Assembly: GCA_022495995.1 (NCBI GenBank)
Contig: JAFEMH010003619.1
Coordinates: 186,001-250,000 of the forward strand
Direction: 5' to 3'
Length of the DNA: 64,000 bases
Source of the DNA: Adenophora triphylla var. japonica
Lineage: Eukaryota; Streptophyta; Magnoliopsida; Asterales; Campanulaceae
Position 1 is the stretch's first letter; each line of letters begins with the position of its first letter. The position numbers were made by a program, and so were the translations under genes. The notes below the pieces were generated by a model, which was not told where the DNA came from, made no database searches, and saw only the letters and a list, made by a program, of their open reading frames with translations. Shown piece after piece: positions 21,984 through 31,908 of the stretch.

Positions 21984-24182
21984 TTACTTGGCCCTAGCTT
22001 TGCGGCCTTTGGACCATCTCTTTTCCTCACGGGCACAAACGCCCTTCTCTTTCCAATTCAGCTCTAGGGGTAAAGCCACATTTATTTTCGAATCTTTTTG
22101 CTTGTGCTTACCCCTCTTTCTTTTCTTTTTATTGGGGTGCCCACCCCCAAACTCAATTTTTTCTTCAACCTGCAGATCACCATTCTCACAACCAAGATCA
22201 AGAAAGTTATCATGAATCAAAATAGTAGCAAATATAGAATCAGATAAATCACTATAACTCTCCTCACTAACTTTACGTTTTGAAGGCCCTTGTGGTAGAT
22301 GTGATGGAATCGACTCTTTATGGGAGTCGTGTGGGGAGTGATACGACTCGTTACTCCTAGAGTATTGGTCGGCTTTAATGTTACTAGTCAAGGGGCACAC
22401 GTCCGCATTATCCATACTTTTCTCACATCCATTCACATCATCTTTAAAAATTGGAAAATCGGTTATGGCTCCTACAAAACCATCTTTGGGGGAGGGTTTA
22501 TTATCATTTTTAAGCATACAAAACTTACATTCCTCCCCCATACCTCTCAAGGACACCACTCCTTGACACACATCAATGGTGTCCTTAGTGTCAAACATAA
22601 ATGGCATCCCAAGCAGAATGGGAGTTTTCAGTTGATCCTCACTTGATCCCTCCATGCACATCACATAAAAATCAATGGGGATAATGATTTTATCAATTTT
22701 AACCAACACCCCTTCAATAACCCCTAAAGGTCTTTTAATTGAGAGATCCGCCAATTGCAAGTCTCTCATGGGTGGTTTCAACTCACATACCCCCAAACTT
22801 CTAAAAACATGAAAGGGCATCACATTGACACTTGCCCCAAGATCCAACAAACCTTTAAAAATTTTACCCCCTAAAGAAATTGGGATAGTGAAGCATCCGG
22901 GGTCTTTTTGAACATGCTTAACCTTTTCATCCTCCTTAACATCATCATTATTATCACAACAATCAATATTATCAAGAGAAGATAGAAATACCTCCTCAAT
23001 TTCCTCACTTTCATCCCACACTGTTGTAATTGACTTTGCTTGCTCAGGTGGGTGTTTCTCTTTCATTAGTTCTTGGGCAGCCTTCACAAGTTGCTCTACT
23101 TGTGTGCCCATCTTTTCAATTGCAGCTTCTGTATTTCTATTATTTTGCTGCACCTCCATCCTTAACTGCTGAACTGCCAGCTCCCACGGCTCTTTATCAT
23201 GTTGACCAGGTGGTGGCACATGAAGAGGTTTTGCTTGCTGATTATGATGGCCACCCCATGAATTGTAGTTACCGTATGGGTTGCCTTGGGGTGGTGGTCT
23301 TGGTACATATCCATTGAACGCATGTGCCTGTTCAGGATTATAAAAGAAATTTGCTGCACTTGGACACATATTAGTCACATGAGATGATAAACCACAATTT
23401 GCACAATAATCAGTAATAACATTGGCACCAGCAGAAGTGCCACAAGCAGTCAATTTATCAAATTTATTATTTAAAAGTGCAATCTGCTTTGAAATATTAT
23501 CACTAGCATTCAATTCAAGTACCCCCCTTGTTTTACCCCTCGAACTCTTTTGTTGAGAATTAGCACTCAACATCTCAAATAAAGCTTTAGTTTCTTCCGG
23601 GGTCTTGGCTCCTATCGAGCCTCCAGCAGCATTGTCAACTATTGATTGACCATTTTCATTCAAGCCATCATAAAAGGCTTGGTTCAGTGAGGGTAGTGTG
23701 AAATTATGCTGAGGACATTGTATTAACATTGTATTAAATCTTTCCCATGCCTCATGAAAGGGCTCCCCCACATCTTGGGAAAATGTCATCAATTTCTGTC
23801 TAAAACCAGCCAAAAGATGATGTGGGTAATATCTTTTAAGGAACACATCTTGTAACTCTCCCCAAGTACTGATGCTGCTCGGTGCAAGCATCATCAACCA
23901 TGTTTTAGCCACTCCCTTAAGAGTGTAAGGAAAACATTTCAGTCTAATTTGCTCCTCAGTCACTCCCTGTCTTAACAAAAATTGAGCAACAACAATAATA
24001 TACTCTTTAAGGAATGTAAGTGCATCCTCACCAGGCAATCCTTGAAAGCTTGGCAACATGGCAAAGTATTGTCCTTTGACCTCTAAATTTTTGGCTGCAT
24101 CGGACAGCACTATGCAAGAGGTAGATGTGTCTACCCGAGGTCTAAGGAAATCATTCATAGTTTGTGCCGGTGGTTCTGCCAT
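21984..24182 (-). CDS. gag-pro: Athila-type gag-protease, 732 residues, intact
   Basis: One open frame starts MAEPPAQT at 24182. The capsid-like domain covers about residues 30-210, with the family pattern LKCFPYTLKGVAKTWL, then a TWGELQ segment and the GEPFHEAWERF stretch. A knuckle-like CANCGLSSHVTNMC lies near residue 260. A retropepsin-like protease lies at about residues 440-560, with GLLDLGAS in the active-site position and ILLGMPFMFDT downstream. Athila proteases commonly have DLGAS. The C-terminal part is charged and ends in a Lys/Arg-rich stretch. In full Athila elements this is a gag-pol with RT and integrase. Here the frame stops and 1.67 kb of non-coding DNA follows. Confidence 0.85.
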   Translation of the reverse strand: MAEPPAQTMNDFLRPRVDTSTSCIVLSDAAKNLEVKGQYFAMLPSFQGLPGEDALTFLKEYIIVVAQFLLRQGVTEEQIRLKCFPYTLKGVAKTWLMMLAPSSISTWGELQDVFLKRYYPHHLLAGFRQKLMTFSQDVGEPFHEAWERFNTMLIQCPQHNFTLPSLNQAFYDGLNENGQSIVDNAAGGSIGAKTPEETKALFEMLSANSQQKSSRGKTRGVLELNASDNISKQIALLNNKFDKLTACGTSAGANVITDYCANCGLSSHVTNMCPSAANFFYNPEQAHAFNGYVPRPPPQGNPYGNYNSWGGHHNQQAKPLHVPPPGQHDKEPWELAVQQLRMEVQQNNRNTEAAIEKMGTQVEQLVKAAQELMKEKHPPEQAKSITTVWDESEEIEEVFLSSLDNIDCCDNNDDVKEDEKVKHVQKDPGCFTIPISLGGKIFKGLLDLGASVNVMPFHVFRSLGVCELKPPMRDLQLADLSIKRPLGVIEGVLVKIDKIIIPIDFYVMCMEGSSEDQLKTPILLGMPFMFDTKDTIDVCQGVVSLRGMGEECKFCMLKNDNKPSPKDGFVGAITDFPIFKDDVNGCEKSMDNADVCPLTSNIKADQYSRSNESYHSPHDSHKESIPSHLPQGPSKRKVSEESYSDLSDSIFATILIHDNFLDLGCENGDLQVEEKIEFGGGHPNKKKRKRGKHKQKDSKINVALPLELNWKEKGVCAREEKRWSKGRKARAK

Positions 24183-24405
24183 CTCGGCTTTTTCTTCCTC
24201 TACCTTGGTGGTGGAGGGTTCTGATTCGGTGTCCTAATCTGAGAAAAGGGGATTAAAGAGGGGATCGCCCTCGAATACTTCCTCAAGAAGCTTAGTGTCT
24301 AGCTTTATTAAGTCTGTTTATGTTGTCGTTCAATGGTACCAATGTAGGCTTCAAAGAACGACGACCTTGCATTCACTACCTAACCTACTTGTTTACTTGC
24401 AACAA

Positions 24406-24424
24406 GTCCCCAGCAACGGCGCCA
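24406..24424 (-). other. Primer-binding site, tRNA-Asp type
   Basis: The minus strand reads TGGCGCCGTTGCTGGGGAC a few bases inside the LTR at 24431. It is close to the known Athila site complementary to tRNA-Asp. Confidence 0.75.
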
Positions 24425-24430
24425 AAAACT

Positions 24431-25662
24431 TGATGGAGGAAATCTCCCTCTTGTAATAAAAATCGAGCAAGTGTACTCACTACCGGTGTAGCAGTATGCA
24501 TGAGCAGGGGTCGAATCCACAGAGACTCGTTGGTAAACAAATAAAGTAAACGCAGTGAATTTAGCAACCACAATTTATGGATTTGATTTAAAACTAAAAG
24601 CATAAAATAAATAACAAAAATTAACTAAACGCGAAAACAGATTATGAGCAGAGATTCGTAGATTGGATTTCACTTCACTATCATTATATGCACAATTTCA
24701 CTTATAAAACATCAACTCAACTTCTAGGGTTCATTCACTTTAGCTAGGATCGACACGGTTAGGTGGCCGGATTACAATCCTAAATACTCTCTTAATATTG
24801 TAGTTTCTATTACGGTACCACAATATGCCAAGAATACATTAAGCACATAAGAATTAAAGAACCTAACATTGATCCGATTCTATTACGGCACAGACCAAGT
24901 TATTCAACAAATAGTGGTCAATGTATAAATCGCCCAAATTAATGGCTCGATAAATACCCAATTATTCAAAGATGAGTTCGTATCTTAACATACATCTCAA
25001 ATCCAAGAACATGGAATTACAAACTATTATTGAACTAGAAGGAATCAAATTGAAAGAATTAAAACTTCATTGCATAGAAATTCGATGAAGATCAAACCAA
25101 TCTACAAATCTAAGAAATTAGCTACTCATAATTTACAATAATAAAAACCTGGAATATGATGAATTCTTCGTCTCTCTCAAAAAGTTGTTAAAGACAAGCA
25201 AAAGCATCCAAATATATGATATCATCAAACTAACGAGGCTGCTGAATTTATAAAAAGAATAGGGTAACAACTATGGACCAAGGCCAGGAAAAGACATGAA
25301 TGCCCTCAATTAAGCTGTGAACATCGTTGCTGGTTACGGCGGAGCGCGGCCACCCTGGCTGTTGGCGCGCCCGCCCTTGCTGGCCGAGAGTTATGTGCGT
25401 AATTCTTCTCCTGGGCGCGGCCGCCCTTGCTGTTGGCGCGCCCGCGCTGATCTTCAGGTGCTGGAAATCGAATTCGCTTCTTTCTTTGCTCTGCTCCAAC
25501 TTTTTCCTTTGCACTTTTATGATATTTAAATACACCTTTTCCTCTTATATCCTGTGCTTAATAGACACTCACAAACCACATCAAATATACATAAAACTCG
25601 GGAATCGAACACAAAGAAAGCCTAAAAGTGCATCATTTGGATGGGTAAATACACATCCATCA
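24431..25662 (-). repeat. 5' LTR of the Athila-like element
   Basis: Same length as 19081-20312 (1232 bp). On the minus strand it starts TGATGGATGTG. Confidence 0.9.
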
Positions 25663-25694
25663 CTCTTCAAGTTGTGAACGTCAACTGTCCCTCG
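25663..25694 (-). pseudogene. Upstream exon fragment of the plant-mobile-domain gene
   Basis: On the minus strand a CTGCAG acceptor-like site precedes sequence that runs into the CTCTT duplication and continues at 19080. It fits the 5' side of the same gene, separated from it by the Athila-like element. The piece is too short to assign a domain. Confidence 0.3.
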
Positions 25695-25844
25695 CCCCTG
25701 CAGGTGAACACGACAAGAATACGTTAATACAGAAGCGACATCAACAGAGTGCACTAACGCATATCGAAATGATGCAACACAGATATAGTTCCCATTTTCC
25801 TAAAATATTTCCATCCCGGTTGGAGTATTAACGGTCCAAAATTC

Positions 25845-26220
25845 CAAAATCTCAAAACATTTCGAAAACTCCGTCAAATCCGGAACTTTCAAAGCATTTC
25901 GAAAACTCCGTCGAATTCGAAACTTTCAAAACATTTCAAAAACTCCGTCAAATCCGAAACTTTCAAAGCATTTCGAAAACTCCGTCGAATTCGGAACTTT
26001 CAAAACGTCCCGAAAACTCCGTCGAATTCGGAACTTTCAAAACATTTCGAAAACTTCGTCTAATTCGGAACATTCAAAACATTTCGAAAACTCCGTCGAA
26101 TCCGGAAATTTCAAAACATTTCGAAAACTCCGTCGAATTCGGAATTTCAAAGCACCTCGAAAAATCCGTCGAAGTCGGAACTTTCAAAATATTTCGAATA
26201 TTTCGAAAATTTACTCCGTC
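25845..26220. repeat. 37-bp minisatellite, about ten copies
   Basis: The unit contains ACTTTCAAAACATTTCGAAA and then ACTCCGTCGAATTCGG, with TTTCGAAA as a palindrome. Copies are moderately diverged. Minisatellites in the 3' untranslated region are a known property of Tat-lineage elements. Confidence 0.85.
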
Positions 26221-26439
26221 CCGAATTAAACTTACTTTAATTTCGGAAAACACATCTAGGCATGGAATTTTGCAACCAAAATTTTTATGTCATCTACCCA
26301 TAGTGTCAATTGAACTACACTCTAGTCAATTTCGACAAAGGCACATAGCAAAGTCAAAATTCCCAATCCGGGCACGAAGAATCCTAACTCATTTCTAGTC
26401 AAATTTCTAACATTTGAAGAATGCATATTCTTAAAATTA

Positions 26440-26820
26440 ATGGAATTTAAAGGATGTTTACCTGTCTTTCGATCCCTCCTTTGGATTTATGAGTGTCTCG
26501 AGCCGGATAGAACTTCGCCGGATTCGAAGGAAGAACGGTGGCTCGAATGGTCCGCACCAACCTCGTTCTTTCGTTATCGGTTCTCCCATGGCGAGCCATT
26601 GGTCCCAAATCGGCCTCCATGTTGATTTTCCCATGGAAATTTGAGCAAAACTCACAAAATGGGGGAGATTTTCTTCTCTCTTTTCTCTCTTCCTCGCCTG
26701 AAAAATGGGGAAAATGACCAGTTTGCGTCGGCCTTGGCGTTGAAATGAACCTGGTCAAATCCAGGTTGAGTCCGGCCGGACTCTTTTTGCAGCTGAAAAG
26801 ATTCCTTGCCAATTTGGCCC
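26440..26820. other. Non-coding stretch between minisatellites
   Basis: Frames on both strands of up to 121 codons overlap each other and have no family features. I see no gene. It lies between two tandem arrays of the presumed Tat 3' region. Confidence 0.35.
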
Positions 26821-26929
26821 CTCAACTTCTCGCAGTTTCAATTTTACCCCTTTTGGCCCCCAAAAGTGTAAAATTTCCCCCAAGTTAGACCTTTCTAACA
26901 CCCCCTCCCCCGAGGTCAAGTCCCGTTAG

Positions 26930-27320
26930 CTTCCCGCTAACGCCTCGTCTCCAGATGTTAAATTCCCAGTTAGTTTTCACTAACGTCCGTCTCCAGACGT
27001 TAAATTTCCAGTTAGTTTTCACTAACGTTCGTCTCCAGACGTTAAATTCCTAGTTAGTTTTCACTAACGCTCGTCTCCAGACGTTAAATTCCCAGTTAGT
27101 TTTCACTAACGTTCGTCTCCAGACGTTAAATTTCCAGTTAGTTTTCACTAACGTTCGTCTCCATACGTTAAATTCTCAGTTAGTTTTCACTAATGCTCGT
27201 CTCCAGATGTTAAATTCCCAGTTATTTTTCACTAACGTTCGTCTCCAGACGTTAAATTTTCAGTTAGTTTTCACTAACGTTCGTCTCCAGACGTTAAATC
27301 TCCAGTCGACGTTTGACATT
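26930..27320. repeat. 42-bp minisatellite with two inverted words, about eight copies
   Basis: The period is 42 bp (GTTAGTTTTCACTAAC recurs at 42-bp spacing from 26970). Each unit holds GTTAG...CTAAC and AACGT...ACGTT inverted pairs. The array ends at a single CGTTTGACATTCAAACG hairpin near 27308. Confidence 0.85.
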
Positions 27321-27399
27321 CAAACGCTCAATCCCGTCTTCGGACATTAAATCACAAATTCCATCTCCCGACGTCAAAATTCCCATTGGTTTTCACCAA

Positions 27400-28055
27400 C
27401 ATTCACTTCCCCAGCCGCCAGTCGTAAGCCCGATCGTACCAATTCAGCGGCCATCAAGGTAAGCCCGCACAACAATCCCTCTTCGGTCACCCTAGTAAGC
27501 CCGAACACCTTTTTACTCCAGCAAGTGAACGTTCACTTCCCCGGCCGCCAGTCGTAAGCCCGATCGTCCCCATTCAGCGGCCATCAAGGTAAGCCCGCAC
27601 AACAATCCCTCTTCGGCCATCGCCGTAAGCCAGAACATTCCTCCCCAGCAGGATCCTAAAACCATCCATCTAAGAAGAAACGTCAATCAACCCCCTCAGT
27701 TCCTAATCGGCCCGTCGAGAACTACGGACGTTTTCCCCGGCCAATGTATCGATCTCTCCGAGACCGCATCCCGTTCCTAACCCCGTCGTTAGAACGTCAA
27801 TCCTTCCGTGTTGTTAATAACGCCAGTTTAACACAACCAGTCTCGTAATTTCCACCCTATCCCCAGCGGATAAACCTGGCCGTCATCGTAAGTCCATCAC
27901 CCAAGGCACGAACGCCTTCATCTCAGGATAAACGCATCCTCGCAACTCCGGTCTGAGGTGCCACACGCCCTCGTATGTTCCAGTAACTCTGGTCTGAGGC
28001 GCCACATGCCCTCGTATGTTCAGCAACTCCGGTCTGAGGCGCCACAGGCCCTAGA
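27400..28055. repeat. Further short tandem repeats
   Basis: A unit of about 130 bp starting CCGCCAGTCGTAAGCCCGAT occurs near 27413 and 27545. A unit of about 43 bp containing CTCCGGTCTGAGG and GCCACA occurs three times at 27935-28050. Both are non-coding. Confidence 0.65.
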
Positions 28056-28532
28056 GGGTTTCAAAATCCCAGGTTCAGACGCCTCACAACAGTCTCGCTT
28101 AGGTCAAGGTCCCCACGCGCGGCTCCTTGCACCTATGAACTACGATCGGCTTGATTCCCGCTCGAGATACATAGGAATCCTTTCGCTAATGGTCCAGCCA
28201 GCTGACCGCCCACTTTTAGGCACTTTCCGAGGGCGTTTCGGACATTTTTCGGACAGTTATTTTAAAAACGGACAAAATCGGGGATAATGGCACTAAATCC
28301 CATGCCCTAGGTGAGTCACAGGACACGTGGCACGCATGCCACAGCTTCCTTGTCAACATCAATCAAAAATTAGTGTGAAAAGACTAAAATACCCCTGGTA
28401 TGCAGTCCAATTCCGGCCGAACTCTTTTGCAGGCAATCTAGAATTGACAGCAAGTCCCTCCAATTTCCAAAGTTTCACAAAACCCCCAGGAATTCAGCCT
28501 AAGTCCGTCCGGACTCTTTCACAAATTTCACC

Positions 28533-28540
28533 TATAAATA
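28533..28540 (+). promoter_or_regulatory. TATA box of LTR 3
   Basis: TATAAATA, 1.54 kb before the LTR end. Confidence 0.5.
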
Positions 28541-28969
28541 CAGACCTCTGTCAAGCATTTTAACAACAACAAAAACTCACCAAAATCCCTCTCAAGCCAC
28601 GGCATAAACCAGTTTCCACCTTCCCCGAGCCCCGTTTTGCCTCGATTTGGGTGAAAACTTCGCGTTTCAACCAAACACGAACCAAAACACCTCAAAATAC
28701 CGTTCCAAACACCTTTTTGTATCCCGTATATGCCCACCGAGCCAAAGGAGCCGACCCTAGCCATAGGTAGTGCTCTCTCTCCCTAAACTCTCGTTTCGTC
28801 TCGATTTGCGCGTCAGTCGCTACAACCGTTTCGGACGAACGTTGTTGAAATGTAGACGTCACCGTCTAATGGGGTCCGATACGTTTTAGTCCTTGATCCT
28901 CTTCTCTTCCCGTAAGAGAAGTAATCTCGGGTTAAAACGGCGTTCCGGCCCTATTCCGTTACTTTTTAT

Positions 28970-29190
28970 GTCATTTACAAATTCCGAATCGTTTGATCCG
29001 TCGAACGTCTTTTACTTTCATGTCATTTACAATTCCGGATCGTTTGATCTGTTGATCGTCCTTTACCTTTACGCAACTTTACAATTCCGATCCGTTTGGC
29101 TCGTTGAACGCACTTTACAATTGCGGGTCGTTTGATTCCGTCGATACCGCACTTTAAATACTGTCATTTACAAGTCCGAGCCGTTTGGAT
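28970..29190 (+). repeat. Diverged repeats with ATTCCGxxTCGTTTGAT
   Basis: Five units of about 50-60 bp, each with ACAATTCCG(A/G)(A/T)(T/C)CGTTTG and a following GTTGAACG-like word. They are diverged and non-coding. Confidence 0.5.
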
Positions 29191-29289
29191 TGTGATAGTA
29201 TTTACTTATCAAAAGTCTGAGTCGCAAAAAGATTCGTTGATCGCATATCATTTAATGCCTTTTTCCCGTAAAATCGCTAACAATGTAAT

Positions 29290-29732
29290 GCCCGGTTCAA
29301 AACCGGAGTTCGACATTCGAACTCTCTTTCAAAACGCGCGAAATGACGTTTGGCATCCAAACGCTCATCTTCAAACTTAAAATCCGACTTTTTACATTCA
29401 AAATCATTTAATGCTTTTTTCCCATAAAATCGCTAACAATGACACGCCCGGTTCAAAACCGGAGTTCGACATTCGAACTCTCTTTCAAAACGTGTGAAAT
29501 GACGTTTGGCATCTAAACGATCATCTTCAAAATCCGACGTTTGACATTCAAACGCTCTTTTCTTAAAAGTCAACATTTGACACTTAAGTTAAACAGTTAA
29601 AATCAGCATTCGCGCCGCTTTTCCTAAAACTTCCAAAACCGACGTTTGTCATTCAAACGCTCGCCTTTTCAAACAAAATCACATAATCAACGTTTGACAT
29701 TCAAACCAAGATTAAGCTTGTCATTCAAGCCC
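29290..29732 (+). repeat. Cluster of hairpins with a constant CAT loop
   Basis: Inverted repeats around the triplet CAT: GAGTTCGA-CAT-TCGAACTC (29306-29324 and again near 29462), CGTTTGG-CAT-CCAAACG (near 29347), CGTTTGA-CAT-TCAAACG (near 29541) and GCTTGT-CAT-TCAAGC (near 29715). Weaker copies lie near 29502, 29642 and 29690. CCGGTTCAAAACCGG hairpins sit directly before the two GAGTTCGA copies. Confidence 0.75.
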
Positions 29733-29793
29733 CCATTTTCAAAATGCAAACACACACACACACACACGCACATTTACGAGAAAGGTAGAAAGA

Positions 29794-29841
29794 CTCGTCA
29801 TACGAGGCATTTTGGGTGATCTCAAAATACTCTTCCCGAAA
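29794..29841 (+). other. Two-hairpin LTR module, copy 3
   Basis: Hairpin 1 pairs CTCGT (29794-29798) with ACGAG (29802-29806). Hairpin 2 pairs TTTTGGG (29810-29816) with CCCGAAA (29835-29841), including one G-T wobble. Confidence 0.7.
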
Positions 29842-30069
29842 CGTAACGTGACCTCCGAACCTAACAATCTCTGGTACTCAAAAAAAGCTTTTTCCTAAGT
29901 TTTTGCTGCCAATAAAAACGACACCATTTTCAACCAAAAGCCATTTTTCAACGTTTGGACTCAAAATACAAAAACCGCGTGGCGACTCCTCTCCTTCCCG
30001 AAAGCGAGGTCTCAGACACCAACCCCGCGAAAGACAACCGCTTCACTCGTGCGAATCCGGGTAATTTCA

Positions 30070-31317
30070 ACCATTTACAATGGAAGGACCTGATGGTAGA
30101 TTCCCATATTCCATGAATTAGTTGGTTGAATTCATTAGAATTAGGGACCAATTGGTAATTGCCCCAAATGTGTATATTTGTAATACGAGCGTAACGAGCC
30201 TATTTGAGGCGAGTCCAAAATTCCAAATCTCCTCCATCATTTCCCTCTCTCTCTCTCTATTGGTCCACCTCACTCATCTTATTTACACTTTACCACCTTA
30301 TATTTTTCACTGTTATACAATTTTTAGTCCATTATACAACCTCACCACACCAGCACCTTTCTTTCGCTTACCGTATCCCAACAAAATCCACAAATAAAAT
30401 ACATCCTTGTATATCACAAGCTAGAGGCTAGAGAGTGTGAATTCAAAATGCTTGGTTTTGAGTATCGATTCATAAAGAATGTTAATTGATTCCTCCAATT
30501 TTCTGATTTTCATCACAAAAATTGGAAAATTCAAATCAGAATCTTAATTAATGGGTGATTTTAAAAGAAACCCAAATCAATATGTTGGCAAATTTGGATA
30601 TTTTCACAGGAACCCTAATCAAGAAAATAAAAAATCTGAGATTTTTTTCTTCAAATAACCGAAGATTGAAAGTGAAAGATAGTGAATCTGAATTAAGGGC
30701 ATAGTAATGGAAGGTTGAGAAAATTGAAAACCCAATTACAAGTGGTGATATCGTAGATACTGAGAGATTGTGTGTTTTAGTAGATTAGCAGACAAGGAAG
30801 GAGAAGAAAGGTGTTGGTGGGGGATTTTTAACTGATTGTAAAATTACAAAGATAGGTGAGGGTGGGCAAGTATAAATAAGATGAGTGATATGGACCAATA
30901 GGAAGGGGGAGGAGAATTGGATTCATCTGATCTGAGGTAACCACAAGTTAATTAAGCCTAAGCCTAGATCATGTTCAGGAACTATAAATGAGCCACGCTC
31001 AAAGCCGCTTGGCTAATTAGACAGCCCTAGATCCATATCAAGAGTTACTCAAAAGAAAGGTAAATGAAGTTATTCACAAAGTAATTAAGTAGTGGACTAA
31101 ACAGTCAACCAATGGTGAAAAGACAGCTAATTAAGACCAGTAGCATCACTAACCAGGTATTGATGGAAACATCTATCCTTCTCTCTCTACCATATCTTTC
31201 CTATACATGTACTATGAGGAGAAAATAAACTGAATATTTAGACAATCTACTTATGACAGAGATAGATAAGCTACCATTAGAAAACGTACAGTTATGTTGT
31301 CCTTGATGGAGCCATCT
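30070..31317. other. Intergenic DNA between LTR 3 and the Copia element
   Basis: AT-rich, with only short frames on either strand. I see no gene, RNA or recognisable transposon. Confidence 0.5.
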
Positions 31318-31861
31318 TGTTGGTTTGTTGCTATTTAAGTTGTATATGCATAAATTATGATATTAAACAATAATTTCGAAATTTTTAACACAGCTGCAAA
31401 GGGAGCGATCGCGCAGAAAGGGACGCGCGACCGCACTAAGTTTCTGCCTTGAGGGGGCGTCTGCGCCCTACCAAGGAACGATCGCGCGGGTGCAGATGGG
31501 GCGATCGCCCTTAAGGAGGGACCGATCGCGCCTTATGCCGGATCAGGCCCATCAGCGGCAAAAATTTGTTTAGGGTTGAAAACCCTATATGGTTAGCAGT
31601 AGGGCATATAAATAAGCGTACCCCCAACCATATTGGTAGATAGTTGCTTTGCTCATCTATTTCTCTAAATCTAGATTTTACACGGAAAGGAATTCCTTGC
31701 CAAGAATTCATGCATTATATTAGAGATTGTTGCAATCGGTTGATTTCCAGAAGATAATAATATTCTCTCCCTCTAGCTGCCCGTAGACGTAGCCAAGTTG
31801 GTGAACAACGTATATTCTTGTGTTGTGTGATTGTTGCTTGTTTTCTATCTTCTACATAGAT
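31318..31861 (+). repeat. 5' LTR of the Copia element, 3' terminus deleted
   Basis: It starts TGTTGG and has TATAAATA at 31607. Before the primer-binding site the last dozen or so bases, which end CCAACA in the 3' LTR, are missing. A GC-rich block with GCGATCGCGC words spans 31400-31535. Confidence 0.8.
31400..31535. repeat. GCGATCGC-word block in the Copia LTR
   Basis: Words of the form (G/A/C)CGATCGC(GC) occur near 31405, 31479, 31501 and 31522, with related GCGACCGC forms. They lie just upstream of the TATA box. The homologous blocks are at 36092-36208 and 42822-42950. Confidence 0.8.
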
Positions 31862-31863
31862 TA

Positions 31864-31875
31864 TGGTATCAGAGC
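31864..31875 (+). other. Copia primer-binding site, initiator tRNA-Met type
   Basis: TGGTATCAGAGC follows the 5' LTR. Confidence 0.85.
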
Positions 31876-31908
31876 CGGTCAGGTTGAGCAAGGTCTAGGG
31901 GTGTTCCG

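Larger units (their letters stand above)
19081..25662 (-). mobile_element. Athila-like gag-protease-only retrotransposon, complete
   Basis: Two 1232-bp LTRs (TGATGGA...TCCATCA) enclose 4118 bp, flanked by a perfect target duplication CTCTT at 19076-19080 and 25663-25667. Orientation is minus, from the primer-binding site at 24406-24424. By eye the LTRs differ at about 20-23 positions (near 1.8 percent) with no length change, so the insertion is older than the one at 5743. The interior codes for a single gag-protease. RT, RNase H, integrase and the env-like frame of full Athila elements are absent. Confidence 0.9.
28200..30069 (+). mobile_element. Tat-type LTR (LTR 3); left boundary uncertain
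   Basis: The right end at 30069 is defined by GGGTAATTTCA, the same terminus as the LTR ending at 552, but no primer-binding site follows. It is therefore a 3' LTR or a solo LTR. It contains TATAAATA at 28533, the two-hairpin module at 29794-29841, CCTCCGAAC near 29853 and CGTGGCGACTCC near 29977. By analogy with LTRs 2 and 4 (TATA about 300-340 bp in) the left end should be near 28200, but I could not find the exact base or a matching duplication for ACCAT at 30070-30074. It may close the Tat element that carries the antisense genes. Confidence 0.55.

Noticed and set aside
1..30069. LTR 1 and LTR 3 as the two ends of one Tat element
   Set aside because: They share the hairpin module and the GGGTAATTTCA end, but the adjoining 100 bp differ too much for an LTR pair. 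I keep the link only as a possibility.
30070..31317. Host gene between LTR 3 and the Copia element
   Set aside because: Only short AT-rich frames and no splice-consistent coding stretch.
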